From positions 35,254,501 through 35,318,500 of the forward strand of contig CM028328.1 in assembly GCA_016647705.1 (NCBI GenBank): 64,000 bases of DNA. Reading direction: 5' to 3'. The position numbers and the translations under genes were made by a program. Under the pieces are notes generated by a model. That model did not search any database. It was not told the DNA's origin and worked only from the letters and a program-made list of their open reading frames with translations. The stretch's first letter is position 1, and every line of letters starts with the position of its first letter. Of the stretch, positions 1 to 12,653 are shown piece by piece. This DNA comes from Eucommia ulmoides (taxonomy: Eukaryota; Streptophyta; Magnoliopsida; Garryales; Eucommiaceae).

Positions 1-186
1 ATTTTATGTTCTAGAGTTTGTTTTTTTTTGTACCAATTTGATTTCAATCTTCAACGATTGTTTGGTGTGAGTGTGGATGGATCAATGTGTGTCTCTATTT
101 TGTTTTTGTTTTTCTTTTTTTCAAAGGGGGGTCGCTTCTTCTCTGCATCCTTTCTTTTTCCTTTTGATGTAATCGTTGTTCACGAC

Positions 187-547
187 ATGGAAAAAACCTT
201 TTTGTCAACGCATTACTTCATCGGCAATGTTCTCCAATCATTTCCGCATTCGTTTCCACATTCACACATCCTTGAATTGTACTATTACCGTTTCTCGTGG
301 TGCCTCGGTGAGGAATTTCCATGTCCAGAGTTGATTTCATATTGCTTGCAATGGGATAAGTCCGGAAATTGTTGGTGAAGATTTCGAATTCGTGGATGAA
401 GATGGGGAGGAATTTGCTTCAGTTTCGTCGATTGAAGACGAAGAGGAGAAGGCAATAGAGGTTGTGGAAGAGTTTGCTAGAAACAAGAGCTTGTGGAGTC
501 AAATGGTGGAGATCGTGAAGTTTTCAGGGCTTGCAACTGGTTTGTGA
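187..547 (+). pseudogene. Decayed first exon of a DTX46/EDS5-homologue-like MATE transporter
   Basis: Plant DTX46/DTX47/EDS5 proteins are chloroplast-envelope MATE transporters with a long N-terminal transit region, an acidic stretch and then a conserved segment before membrane helix 1. Here the frame ending at the TGA at 545-547 reads an acidic run (about 377-470) followed by SLWSQMVEIVKFSGLATGL. This matches the family segment (Q)SIWxQMKEIVMFTGPAxGLW recalled from Arabidopsis. An ATG at 187 opens a serine/phenylalanine-rich, transit-peptide-like stretch, but in a different frame from the acidic part, so a frameshift lies between them. The conserved Trp after GL is a stop. No downstream MATE exons follow; the next sequence is repeat DNA. 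It is either a dead gene remnant or an exon captured by the repeat at 555-1255. The family match is fairly secure; the exon limits are not. Confidence 0.55.
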
Positions 548-554
548 TATGGTT

Positions 555-1160
555 TGGATTGAATGGTATATATATGTGTGTGTACGGTATTTAGGGTTTA
601 TTTGGTTGGATTGATTTGATTTGTATTAGGAAAAAATCAAACATATGCGTGTGGATTGATGTGGTTGATTTGAATGGAATTTAGGGTTCATTTGGTTGAA
701 TTGATTTAGTTTGTATTGATAAAAATCAAGCATATAAATATAGGAGAGAGGAATTATTAATTTGAATGAAAAAATTAGAATGTAACATGATTTGTGTTGA
801 ATATGGCGATGAAAGTAGAATATAACAGGATCTGGTGTTATATTTCAACATGAGATCGTGTTGAATATAACACGAGATTATGTTGAATATCCATATGAAT
901 ATAGGGTAGAGGAATTATCAATTTGAATAAAAAAAATTAGAATGTAACATGATCTCGTGTTATATTCAACACGAGATCGTGTTGAATATAACACGATTTG
1001 AGATTGTGTTGAATGATAAAAAAAATTAGAATGTAACACGATCTCGTGTTATATTCAACATGAGATCGTGTTGAATATAACACAATTTGAGATTATGTTG
1101 ACACGATCTAAGATTATATTGAATATAACATGACCCTCGTGTTGAATATAACACAAGGGG
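555..1160. repeat. Inverted-repeat array built on AACACGATCTCGTGTT
   Basis: The stretch repeats variants of 'gttgaatataacacgatctc' in both orientations. The clearest hairpin has arms at 1035-1050 and 1057-1072 (15 of 16 bases paired, 6-base spacer). Two copies of a 'gggttyatttggttg' stretch (from about 593 and 683) precede it. The same motif occurs at 20288-20360. No coding potential was seen. Confidence 0.6.
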
Positions 1161-1255
1161 TAAAATCGTCATAAAAAGGCAAAATGACTATTTTGTAACA
1201 TGTTTTTAAAAAATGTGTATTTGGTAGTTTTGTCCTCATATGAAGATTTTTTGGT
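1161..1255. repeat. Repeat terminus shared with 20690-20802
   Basis: This segment ends in a block reading roughly agttttgtcctc...tttttggtaactgcccct. It aligns over about 100 bases with 20690-20802, which ends in the same ggtaactgcccct. Both lie just beyond the same inverted-repeat motif, so both look like the right end of one non-autonomous DNA element family. The left end was not found and may lie outside the window here. Confidence 0.5.
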
Positions 1256-1391
1256 AACTGCCCCTAAAAAAATTAATTTTCAAAATAATTTAATTTTTTT
1301 TACAAAAATAGTAGCAAGTAATCTTTAAATGCTAAAACAACAAGTCATTTAATCTCAAAAATAATTAAAAAAAAAACATTAGAATTAAAAA

Positions 1392-3981
1392 TGTTAGCCC
1401 AAAGAACTACCCACGAGAGAGGGTGAATTGGGTAGTTACAGAATTTAAACAATTAATTCTTTTAAACACTTAATATCAAATAATCAGTTTTCTTAAATTA
1501 ATTATTATCTTAGTTACACAGCGCATATGTGTTCAATACTAAGTACACACCCAAACACAATATAATGAAATAAACAATGCAGCACACAACGATATATCCT
1601 GGTTCGATCAAGCTACTCTTGCCTATGTCCAGTTCCCCGAGCTCTATGAAAATTCGCAATCTACTAAACCCCTGATTCCTTTCCCAGGTAGAAATCAAAC
1701 CCTAAAAAACTAGATCATTTTCACAGGTTCAAAATCAACATTTACAATTATCATTTTTATCAAACTCAGGAATAACTTTATTTTTTATTAAGCTCAAGAC
1801 TAACCTAATTCCATTACAGGAAAAATCAAAATCTAATCATTTTAGTAGGCTAAATATCAAACCTACCACTTCCTCACACTTTTACACTTATCCATTTCTT
1901 CTCAAGTTTAGGAAAAACCTTTACAATCACTTAATTCTATTATAGGGAGAATCAAAACCTAATTCTTTTCAAGGAAAAAGAACAACCTAACATTTTTGCA
2001 GGACAAAAATCAAACCCTAATCATTTTCACAGGAAAAATATTGAAACCTAACTACTTGGACTAAATATCATCCCGAACGTGTCTAATCCACTCAAAATCA
2101 CAAATACAAAAAAAAAAATACGAGTTTCCTCCCACAAAGAGCTTTTACCACCTCAATACGAATATATACAATTAATGTCCCAAATAATTACTACGTGATG
2201 GATACAATATAAGGCAAATAAAATCTGGTTAATACAATCAAGTGGGTAGCACAATTTAAGCACGTAATTAGATAAGCAAACAAAAATTGTTTAAAAAGAT
2301 TTTCAGGTTTTTAAGTTTAAAATGATTTTCTAATCAACCTTATACCAAGTAATCAATAAAAATATAACTTCAAAGTAAACAATAAAGTTTGGATAGATCT
2401 CATTCGAAAACACCAAACATAATAACAGAACAGTAATAGAACTCAAGTCGGTGACGCCAAACCATAAGCGCCTTAGATCAAAAACTTATAATAAATTTCT
2501 TACAAAACTTCTCAGCGTAAACATCACTCTTACAATAGCTCAAACTTATTGTTCTTGATGTGTTAAACTCAATTCTCGCAGGTCTATATTAATAAATCTA
2601 GAACTAGCCCTCCAACGGCTAGTTTTCAAATGTTGTGTTAATAAATTACACATATGGACCCTCATATAGATTAATAACGGTTATATTTGACCAACAATAT
2701 AACTTTTAAAACTCTCAATTTAGTCCCAAAAGTAATTTGATTTTAGTCAATGAAAATATAGAAAGAATTATATTTAAGTATATGGACTAAATCATAAGAT
2801 AAAATCCTATAAATCTCTCTCATATCTTTGACCCCAAATATTCTTCACAAAAATAGCAATATTCAAAATTCGCAGGTTTAATAATAGGTATTTCAAAGAT
2901 ATCTTATAACGGCTACTTTTCAAAAAATATGTCATTAAATGACACTTCAAGATCCCATATATCATATATGTTCAATATAGATCTTTTTCATTTGACAAAA
3001 ATTCTTGGGAAATCTCATTTCGGTCCTTAAAACATTTTTTTAATCGAAATCCATCAAAATAGAAAGTATTAAGACACTTTAAATAAAAGAACATTTAATT
3101 AAATTAACCAAATTAATAGGGATCATATTATAAGTCATCCAAATTTGAATTACACTCAAATCCCCCAAATCCCTCTTTTGGAATCATCAAAAATAAATAG
3201 TTTTTTACCAAGAGATCAAATCAGTCAATCTATTGACTGAACCAGTCGGTTGACCAACCCATTCCATTCAGTCGACCGCCTAGTGCCATGCTTCTTTTAG
3301 CCGTTGGTACTTGACCCAATCGATTAACCGACTCAAGCAGTGGGTTTCCTAATCCATTGAATCAAACGGTTAACTAACCCTAATCTGTCAGTTAATCGAA
3401 TTGATCAAAGTGCTCACTTCCTCATCCATTTCACTTACTATTTCAAACGTTTGATCGATTGCTTTTCTCGGTTGACCGATTGGATCAGTAGGGCCTCATT
3501 TTAACTCCAAAAACTCAATGTTTTAAAAAGTCGACTAACCCTTTTGTCGGTTGACTGAATTGACCCAAAAACACAATATTTTATACTTTAAAACACATTT
3601 TTCAATTAGGTCAATTATTAAAATCATTTCACATATGGAACACATAATAATCCACATATTAGGATCTTAAATTTATTGCTTCTCACTACATACACATAAA
3701 ATTAATTCATTTTAAATGTCGCGCGTGATCCTAATTCGAGTTGCATCAAGAGTATATAGGTAAAGAGTTGTTTTCACATAGCTGTCTTCAATGTCTTCAA
3801 AACTCTTCACGTCTTCATCATTTACATCTTGCACCCGTTATATTTTCTTCAACGATTCATCTTCGACAATTCCTCTTCTTAAACACGTTACACAGAACTA
3901 TAAATCTAAAAGCACTCATAAAAACATTAGGCCCATAAAAACATCAATACTTAATTGTTCATCAAAACATTGGATTCAACA
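1392..3981 (-). mobile_element. Solo LTR of family A (long-LTR retrotransposon fossil)
   Basis: On the minus strand it begins TGTTGAATCC and ends GGGCTAACA, the same termini as the LTRs of the complete element at 5887-17535. It is about 2.6 kb long and is flanked by AAAAA on both sides, a possible but low-complexity target duplication. The U3-like part holds clusters of cggttgac/gtcgac words (3230-3550). No internal region is attached, so it reads as a solo LTR, clearly diverged from the other copies. Confidence 0.75.
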
Positions 3982-5881
3982 AAAAAATATATTAGTAATT
4001 CTCAAACTAATTTTAATTTTTATAAATTCAACACCAAATACTATTTAAGTACTAAAAAATGTAACAACCATCATTTGATTTCAAAAGTAATAAAATCAAT
4101 TGGAATTAGAATTGTATTACAATAAAAATTTTAAAAAATCAAACTGATAAAAATCCTAATTCTTTTAAGAGAGTTATAAGAGCAGTTTTATTAAATAGTT
4201 TTAATTAATTTTTAATAGTACAGTGACATTACAACATGGATAAGTAAATAATGTTAGAAAAAATTTATTATGTAATCCTTAAGAGATATATAAATCAGAA
4301 AATGGACCCCCATCTACTATCGTAAAGTATTTAGTCCTCACAATTTTTTAGAAAATAGTCATCTATTTTTAGATCATCTTTTTTCATTATTTACGTACAA
4401 TGTCATTTTATGCCATTCTGTTAAAAATCAAGACATGAATATTCATATTTTCATTCCGCCAATTTGTAACATTTTGATACATTTTTCTGCTTCTACTGTT
4501 GTGAATGTTCATTGTTCTTCACATGAAGAAATCAACAAAATATGATCCATGTATAAACATTTACAAAAACCACCCCAAATTAAAAAAAATGAAAAAAATA
4601 AAAAATAACAAAAAAACAAATCGATGTAAATATTTCATGGAATCACATGAATGTTCACCCCAACACATCACAAGCAACAAATTAATACATCAAAAATTCT
4701 CTAAGATCAACAAAAATAAAATCAGCATGAACATTTCACCAACCATAAATGACGCATTCACCTTGAAAACTAAATCAAACATATCTGAAATCTTGTGCGA
4801 ACATTCACAAAAAACAAATCAAGAAATGTGAAAGACCGTCGAATAACAAAAAACTTCACGATAAATCAACAAAATCAAAATAGATCTAATAAAATCAGCA
4901 AGAACATTCACCAAATTGCAAATGAACATCCACAACACATCTGAAAATGGGGAGCGAGAGGGATAAAGGACGATAAAGAGAGAGAAATAGCACGGCAATG
5001 AACTCTAGTCGCAGTGGAAAACATGGAAATGTAGAGCAGATCTGAAAATACGAAATTAGATTAAACCAAAGTCTTCATGTTGTCGAAATGTGAATTAACT
5101 GCTACAATTGGGAAGTAGATTGAGCCCTCAGTAGTCGAATTTCTTGATATACTGTATCAACTATAGTGTCTAAGTCATCCAATATTTGAATCACATTCAC
5201 TTGAAAAGATTCTCGATCTGGAAAATTCCACAAGAACATTCTTGATCTGGAAAACATTTCTTGATCCACAAGAACATTCAAACCGATTCTGCTATTTTCC
5301 AGATCTGGTTATTGGGGGGGGGGGAGAAAGAGAGAGAGAGCAGGACTAAATCTGGGTTAAGGACAGCGACAAACAGAAATTGAATGAAAAAGAAAATAAA
5401 TTTGCATAAAGAATCCAATTAAAAATTATAATGACGTTAAATGAAAAAAAAAAATCGAAGATTGAAATCAGCATCGTAAATTAACTCAAATCCAAAATAA
5501 AAAACTGAAGAAAAAATCTTAACTAAAAACAAAACTAATTAGGAAATGAAATCAGAAACCCTAACACAAAATATAAAAAATCGAAGAAGAAATCGTACAT
5601 GATAGGGAACGTTGATGGAGGAATACTTATCTACAAGTTTCCCATGGATTACACATGTCATTTCGTCATCATAAGATTGATTTTCTGAATGTGAAACCAG
5701 GGGTAGAGTTTAAGAATGTTATTAAAAAAAAATTAAATAATAATTTTTTGTGTTAAAAAATTAATTGAAAAAAGACAAAGTCAAATTAGGTCTAAACAAT
5801 AAAAAAAAAAAATGACGAGAAATATTATTGAAATTTATCCATATTTTGGTTAATGATTGTTTTCGCTATAAATAATTATAT
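3982..5881. other. Gene-free AT-rich spacer
   Basis: No credible gene was seen. The 108-codon open frame at 4505-4831 is Lys/Asn/Ile-rich and explained by base composition. A short G run followed by a GA run lies near 5315-5340. Confidence 0.6.
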
Positions 5882-6216
5882 ATCACTGTTGGCCTATTAG
5901 AATACCCAAGAGGGAGTAAATTAGGTAATTAAAAAATTATCAAAATAAAATTCAATAAATCAAATAATTAATTTTAAGACTAAATTAATTATTATATTTA
6001 TAACACAGCGGCATAATATAATCAACTAACTGCAACCCAAACAGCAAAAATAGTAAAGTAAATATAGCAGCACACAAAAGATTTATACTGGTTCACAAAG
6101 TTACTCTTGGCTAATCTAATCCTCCGAGCTCCACGGAGGTCGCACCCACTAAAACCAAGATCCCTTTAAAGGTAGGAACCAAACCCTCACACCAATTCTT
6201 TTACATGCTCAGAATC

Positions 6217-6506
6217 AACCTTTACAATATCTTTTTCTCAGGCTAAGGAATAACCTCTACTTTTTACAGGCGAAAGAATAACATAATTTTTTTTAACACT
6301 AAGGCACAAGAATCAAAACCTCTCAAAACACTCCAACTATTATTTTCACAGGTAAGGATGGAACCTTTACAATATCTTTTTCTCAGGTTAAGGAAGAACC
6401 TCTACTTTTTACAGGCGAAAGAATAACCTAATTATTTTTAACACTAAGGCACAAGAATCAAAACCTCTCAAAACACTCCAACTATCATTTTCATAGGTAA
6501 CGATGG
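6217..6506. repeat. 145-bp tandem duplication inside one family A LTR
   Basis: Two near-identical 145-bp units start at 6217 and 6362, and the sequence after 6507 begins again like a unit. The other LTR of the element holds one unit (about 15780-15925), so the duplication arose after insertion or by an uneven event during replication. Confidence 0.8.
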
Positions 6507-7439
6507 AACCTTTATAAATTACTCACAACGCAATTCTTATCTAGGAAGAATCATTACCTCAATCTCTTTACAGGAAGAGATTGAAACCCAACTACTCTTA
6601 ATTAAATACTCCCAATAGTATTTAATCCGTTACAACTCACCAATACAAAAATTAATAAGAAGTAAATCTCACTCGGAGCTTCTACAACCCCAGATAAACA
6701 CTAACTCAATTAATATCCCAACTAGTGATAGAAATACGTGAGATATAAAAATCTGATTTTAACAACATATGGGTAACAAATTGGAGCGCGTAATCCGATT
6801 CAAGAAATTGTTTGTAAAAAATATTTTCTTCAAAAATCAGAAACAATTTCTAAGATCAATTTTCAAATATAGAATAATAAACAAATAATAAGCAATAAGG
6901 CAAGATCTCACCCGAAATCCACATAAATAATGATTAGAACAATGTAGCTTCAAATCCTGTATCAGCAAAAATTGATCGCAATTGATTCTCAAAATCACTC
7001 TTAGAAAAGCTCACAATATCGTAAAAAGATAACTCTTATAAAAGCTTACAAATGATATAAACTCTTTTAGCTCTCCCTCAATGAATGATTAGTCCTAAAA
7101 TGAAAATTCTCAGGTCTATTTAAAGGAATATGTAATCAACCTTCTAACAACTAGTTTACATGTGTCATCATAATTAAAAGCTCTTATAGATCTCTTATAT
7201 CATAAGGATTTCATTTAGGTTCAATTCTACTTAGAAACATCTTTCAAATCTCTCAATTAAACCCCCAAAATATTTCTCAATAAGTATAGAATCTATTTCA
7301 AGTACCAGATTGAGAAATATTAATATTTAATTAACCATATTAATAGGATTTAATTTGTATATGAACCATATTTTAAATATGGATAATATCCCACAAATCT
7401 CTCTCAAATCCCAACAAAAAACGGCTACTTTTGGATATA

Positions 7440-7745
7440 ATCTCGGATCAAACTGTATCCAGAAATAGCGCGTTCGGTCGACTGCCCAACTCAGGTTGCA
7501 GTCAAGCTATCGCCGCTGCGTGCATAGGTCAACCGCCCGGTCAACTCACAAATTCAGAGAGTTCAGAACTACTTCAGCGGTCGGCCTATCGGTCGACTTG
7601 TTGATTCAGAGAGTTCAGCCTTCTTGGCCAGTCAACTTGTTGATTCAGAGAGTTCAGGCTTCTTGGCCAGTCGACCTGTCGGTCGACTTAGAGATACAAG
7701 ATGTTACAGCTTCTATGTCCGGTCGATTCACCAGTCGACTGCTGT
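7440..7745. repeat. Clustered GTCGAC-type palindromes and about 40-bp units in the LTR
   Basis: The sequence repeats 'ttgttgattcagagagttcag' followed by ggccagtcgac or cggtcgac words; GTCGAC is self-complementary. The other LTR has fewer units (16870-17130). The block lies in the probable upstream half of the LTR. Confidence 0.6.
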
Positions 7746-8144
7746 CACTGGATCTCTTCTCTGAATATGTTTTTAACTTATTTTCTTTTACGATTTCGCC
7801 CCTTTAACCATTTTCTTCTCTTGATTAGCTCCACTAATATTCTTATATTTCATTTTAGTCATTCAAAATTATTTCTTCTTATTTCACATAGGAGCAAATA
7901 ATTTAACTTAATCAAAACACATATAAAAGATAAAATATATTTTGTGCCATGTGTGTGTTCTTAAATGTGATATTAAGAGTTAAGAGTCACCTGGTTTGTT
8001 TTCCCTAATTTTTTCAAACTCTTAATTCTTCATCATCTTAACATCTTCATTTCTGGAACTTTAAATCACTAAAACACTCAATTAAACATTAGTTCCATCA
8101 AAATATCAATACTTAATTGTTCATCAAAATCTTAGGATCAACAA

Positions 8145-8160
8145 TCTCCCATTTTTTTAT
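8145..8160 (-). other. Polypurine tract of family A
   Basis: On the minus strand the bases just before the 3' LTR read AAAAAAATGGGAGAT, a typical plus-strand primer site for an LTR element. Confidence 0.6.
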
Positions 8161-9016
8161 GATGACAATTAACTTTAATATTTTCTTCAAAATAAAATAT
8201 AACCACACTCCCCAAGAATCCGAGGACGGGTTCTTTAACTCATTAAAGTATCATAATGAAGATTTCAGTAATGCACAAATTAAAATACTCATTAAAGCAA
8301 ACATTTTAAACATACTCCCCCTTAATCACACATCAACTAATTCTCCCCATGAATAAAACATCATCTAATTTCCCCTCCTTTGTCATCTTCAAAAACAAAA
8401 TTTAGGGACGGGGGAACCAACCCATGTAACTCACTCTAGGCAATCATCATAATAAGCTCATTGGATCAACTTTTAAATTAAAATTTATTTAATCTCTTTT
8501 CAAGCACAAAACTTTTACTTTATAGATAAATATCACATCAACTCAATTTTTTGAAAGAAATTGAAATTTATTTAACACATCAAAACCATTTTCAACAACT
8601 ACGGTGTGGATCATCATTAGAGATAATAAATCTAACTAATTAGATCAAGTCTAGGTAATTCATCAAAAACTAAACACTAACAGTCAAGGAAATCCAAATA
8701 ACCTAGATTAACTGTTACAGACCAAAAAAAAATATAGATGTGGATCTTGTCTGAATAACAACACACCAATAAAATTTAATGAGGGCTCTGTCTAGAGAAA
8801 TGGTAGTAAAGTCTCATCGGACTAGTGGCTGGTTGCTACGGATATGGAACACCTAGCTGAATCATTGGTCCAGGAGTCATCTGTTGATAAAATGGTGTTA
8901 AAGGAAATGCTCCAAGATGGTCCTGCGCCTGATGGTCCTGTTGCAGTAGGTCCTCCAAAGGATTGTTGTGCCCTATACATAGGATGTCTGGTAATATGTG
9001 GTTAGGCACTGTACTG

Positions 9017-10074
9017 CTACTGGTAGATATGATGAGAAGACTGCATATACTGAAACATCTGTTCCAGATTTCCTGTGATTTTTTCGAATCCAGCTTCTAT
9101 GTTTGTGTTCATCTGGACCATTTTGTTTTCTAGCCCAGTCATCCTCTCATCCCTGAAATCTGCATGAATTTTCAAATCATCAATCTGATCATGAAGATAG
9201 TCCATCTTCTGATCCATGCTTATCTCTCTTTCATTTTCTTCTTCCTCATTTGCAGCCTGCCTTCTCTGAGTCCTCTTCTTCACCCATCTTTTTCCTCTAA
9301 ACTCATACCCTATCGACGAAGCACTCTAAACACTGATCCATTCTGGTGTGGTTGCCAAAAACCTCTACTCATTAGGATCAACTATTATTCCAAAATTATC
9401 AAATATCTTCTAGAGTGCATCCACATAGGGTAGTATTCCTGAGGGTTTGTGAACATGATGCCTCATATGCTCCATCATGATATGGGCTAAGTCCAACTTT
9501 CTCCCTTCCACAATTTCATTCATCAAGTACAAATCAAAGTCATTCACATTAGCATGAATTCCTCCTCTAGGCACAACCGAATAGGTCAGCACTAAGTGAA
9601 GAAATCGATGCTCAATGGATAACGAACCTGCTTTGTCTTCCTCGAAATCATTTTTTTTCGTAATTTCCCTTCTATTGAAATTTATTGAAAGCCAATGAGA
9701 GGTATTATATGAAAATACATCTCCTCTAGGTATTCCCAAAATATGGCTTAACAATACCGTATCAAAACGAATTATTGTTCTTTTAACAAAATATTTAATC
9801 TCAAGATCATTGTAGGTCATATTGTTGTAAAACATCTATACCCACACTGGCATCTACTCTTCTTTTTGATTAACAAACTCAATCCATCCCAAATTTCTAA
9901 AAAAAAAAATTCAATATCAAAGTTTTTCTCTTTTAACTCAACAAAATTAGTGGGTTTGTAACCTAACACCCTACGATTGACAAATTCGTCATTGTATTTT
10001 CTCTCAACCTCTTCACTTCGAAAGAAAACATTGTCAAACTTAGCCCTATTTTCACAATTCTTGATTTTAGGCAT
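9017..10074 (-). mobile_element. Family A internal region: plant-transposon-like domain with coiled-coil tail
   Basis: Three neighbouring minus-strand open stretches (9817-10074, 9410-9835, 9017-9283) read as one family: an N-terminal part with RRVLGYKPTNF, a middle part with ILGIPRGDVFSY and VLTYSVVPRGG, and a charged coiled-coil tail. The order and tone match the domain annotated in plant genomes as 'putative plant transposon protein', often found as an extra ORF in LTR elements. Its function is unknown. The region is decayed. Confidence 0.5.
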
Positions 10075-10946
10075 TTTTTACCCAATCTAAAGCAACCAAT
10101 CTAGAATGTATCAATGAACCAAAGCCAAACAACCAATTAATCTGAAAATAATAAAACATACTAAGGCCAATCAGCAAGAATAGCCGAAACCCTAGAATGG
10201 GAGAAGACCAACCTGTTTCACGAGAGAAAACACCTTTAGCACAAAAATCCGAGCCTTAGACTTGTTGATTCAACCAAAAAATCTTCAGATTTGAGCCGAA
10301 ATGGACTGATTTTGTGTAATATAGGTTTGGACGAACTTGGGAGAGAAAGGGTTTTGAGAGAATAAGGGTTTTAGGGTTCGGATGAAATGAAATAAAAAGG
10401 TCAGGTTTTTATATCCCGACACGATCAGTCGACTGCCCAGTCGACTGATTAACTCAGAGTGACTCTCGATATTCCAACCTAAAACCTCCGGTCGACTAAT
10501 AAGTTGATTGCTCTCTTCTGTTTTGATCGATTTTGTGTATTTAAACCTAATTTGATCATTTTAGCTCAATTTTTACCTCTTATTTTGATCCACATATATT
10601 TGAAAAATATTTACTCACACACACACACATATTTCAAGCGTTTTAAATTTCAAAATGAATAGGCTCAGTCTCCCTAACAAAATTAATAAACTTAAACTTT
10701 AAAAATTTCGACATACCTGGATCATCTTTGGGAGCAAGTGGTGTGTGTACCTTAGGTGGATTACGAATTTTTGATTTGTCATCCTTTGATTCCACAGATA
10801 CTTGATTTCACCTTGATTTCCTCCTTCTTAGAAACAGCAGTTCTTTACGTTGATTCAGTAAGAATCTTTTTACCTTTATTTGGTGCTTCATGCTGCTTTG
10901 GCACGACTTTGTAGATGAATCTTTTCTTGTGCTGGTATTTTGTTGT

Positions 10947-12033
10947 TTATTGTGGATATGCTTTGTCAGCTCTCAAATATTGAGTTTGTTGCTTCTGTAC
11001 TCTCGTATTTGGCACATGCTGATTCTTCTTATTAGGTACATTGAACCTTGGTTTTCTCTTTGGCATGACATATTCATTGTATCTTCTTGTCTGTTTATAT
11101 CTCCTTGTCGGCACGTGATATTCATTGTACTTTCTAATATGTTCAAATTCCTTTGTCGGTACTTGGTATTCATTGTATTTTTGTTTGAATCTTTGATTTG
11201 TACCTGCACCAAAATTTTCTCTTTTTGGTATCCAATTATTTCTAGATCCGACAAGGTACTCATGCAACAAATAACAAGAGTTCTCATAATTACAAAATTT
11301 ACCACAATAGAAAAACTTAATACTGTTAATACGCCTCTTTGAATAGTCAGTGTTTCTTATCGAAGCATAATATTTTCTGCGATTTTGAGAAGCAGCTTTA
11401 GTAACTATTGGTTTTTCAAAACATTTAGTACTCTCAACATCCTTGAATTTATCCACTGCTTCTCTAAGCTCCTTTTGAGTCTTCTCAAGTAACCATTCAT
11501 TGGTACTAACATTTACTTGTAGACCAAAATTCTTTTTATGCATAAATTCAAGATCATTCTTAAGAATTTGGCATTCATTTTCAACAGAATGGATTTTCAA
11601 ACGAGCTCTATCAAGCTCACACCTTGTATTGTCCAATTCAATACTCGAGACCTCATTCAAAGTTTCAAGATTTTTTTCTTTTAAATTCATTCTGTTGAAG
11701 ATGATAAAAATTATTTTTCAAAACCTCAGTCTCATCCTCAAGAGACTCAACTTTATCATACAACTTACTGATTTCAGATAAAGCGTTTTTAAACTCAATA
11801 GTTTCAACATATTTGTCCAAATTCTTTTTCTTGAGAGATTTGGTAGAACTAAACTTCTTATTTTCAAGAGTTGCAATCTTTTGCTCTAGTTTAAAATTCT
11901 CTTTTCTAAAAACATAAGTAAGAAAAATAAGCATCTCAATAACTTTATCTGCATTCTCATCATTGCAAATAATATCAGACTCATTATCAGAACAATGACT
12001 ATTAGGAGAGGCAGAGTTAATAGTAGCACTCAT
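10947..12033 (-). mobile_element. Family A internal region: gag-like coiled coil and zinc-knuckle-like part
   Basis: Minus-strand stretches 11665-12033 and 10947-11690 are Lys/Glu/Asn-rich with long predicted coiled coils. A Cys/His cluster (FYCGKFCNYENSCYLLHE) is followed by NNWIPK and repeats of KYNEY..P. This is the layout of the C-terminal half of SIRE-type copia gag (coiled coil, CCHC-like knuckle, WVPK). A gag-like, RNA-binding role is inferred. The region is broken. Confidence 0.5.
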
Positions 12034-12090
12034 AATATCAGAATCAAGACAATCTATATGATCTTTGTTAGCTAATAAATTCGAGCTAAA

Positions 12091-12107
12091 CTAGCTATGA
12101 TGCCAAT
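12091..12107 (-). other. tRNA-Met-like primer binding site of family A
   Basis: Directly inside the 5' LTR the minus strand reads TGGCATCATAGCTAG, close to the plant consensus TGGTATCAGAGC that pairs with initiator tRNA-Met. Confidence 0.65.
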
Positions 12108-12340
12108 TGTTGGCTGATAGGTGTAAAATACTTACGTATTTTCAAATCGATTTTGTTAGTTTTCGAGTACGTTTATAGTTATTTTTATGTGTTTTAATTA
12201 GTTTTCATACTTTTTGTATAAATTAGGTGTGTGGGACACAAAGATAGGAAACTGGAGCGAAAACGATAAGATCGAACCAAAGTAAGTCGAAGTTACGGTG
12301 GATAAACAAGCTCAGAGGCTAAAATATGCAACAGGCCCAC

Positions 12341-12600
12341 TGCCTAGGCGGTGAAAAAGCTGAGAAAAGATCAAATGTTACTGATGGACCACGGCCTAGG
12401 CGAAGATTCCTTCGCCTAGGCGGAAATCCAGCAGAGAATGAAGATAGGCTACTGACGGCCGATCGCCTAGGCGGAGAAATCCACCGCCTAGGCAAAAATC
12501 CAACAGAATGTTCTTCCACGTCCACCACCTACTTCACCGCCTAGGCGATCAGCCGAATCGACCTAACTTCGCCTAGACGAAAAATACAACGCCTAGGCAA
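12341..12600. repeat. GCCTAGGC palindrome cluster in family B LTR
   Basis: At least eight copies or near copies of cGCCTAGGCg lie in this 260-bp stretch, often as pairs about 18-25 bp apart, just upstream of the TATA-like box at 12643. The flanking words (aaatccagcagaatg, ctgatgga) repeat too. Confidence 0.8.
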
Positions 12601-12653
12601 AAATCCCCTGCACAGTTTTGAGATATTTTTAGGATATTTTGGCTATAAATACC

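Larger units (their letters stand above)
5887..8144 (-). repeat. 3' LTR of the family A element
   Basis: A 2258-bp LTR that matches 15453-17535 almost throughout, bounded by TGTTGATCC and GGCCAACA on the minus strand. It is longer than its partner mainly because of a 145-bp tandem duplication (6217-6361 and 6362-6506) and an extra roughly 40-bp unit at 7590-7690. Confidence 0.85.

Noticed and set aside
4505-4831. 108-codon open frame
   Set aside because: Lys/Asn/Ile-rich, explained by A-rich composition; no domain or splice context.
10890-11342. 150-codon plus-strand open frame
   Set aside because: It is the opposite strand of the gag-like part of family A.
12326-12544. Overlapping open frames on both strands
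   Set aside because: Both arise from the GCCTAGGC palindrome cluster and have no independent support.
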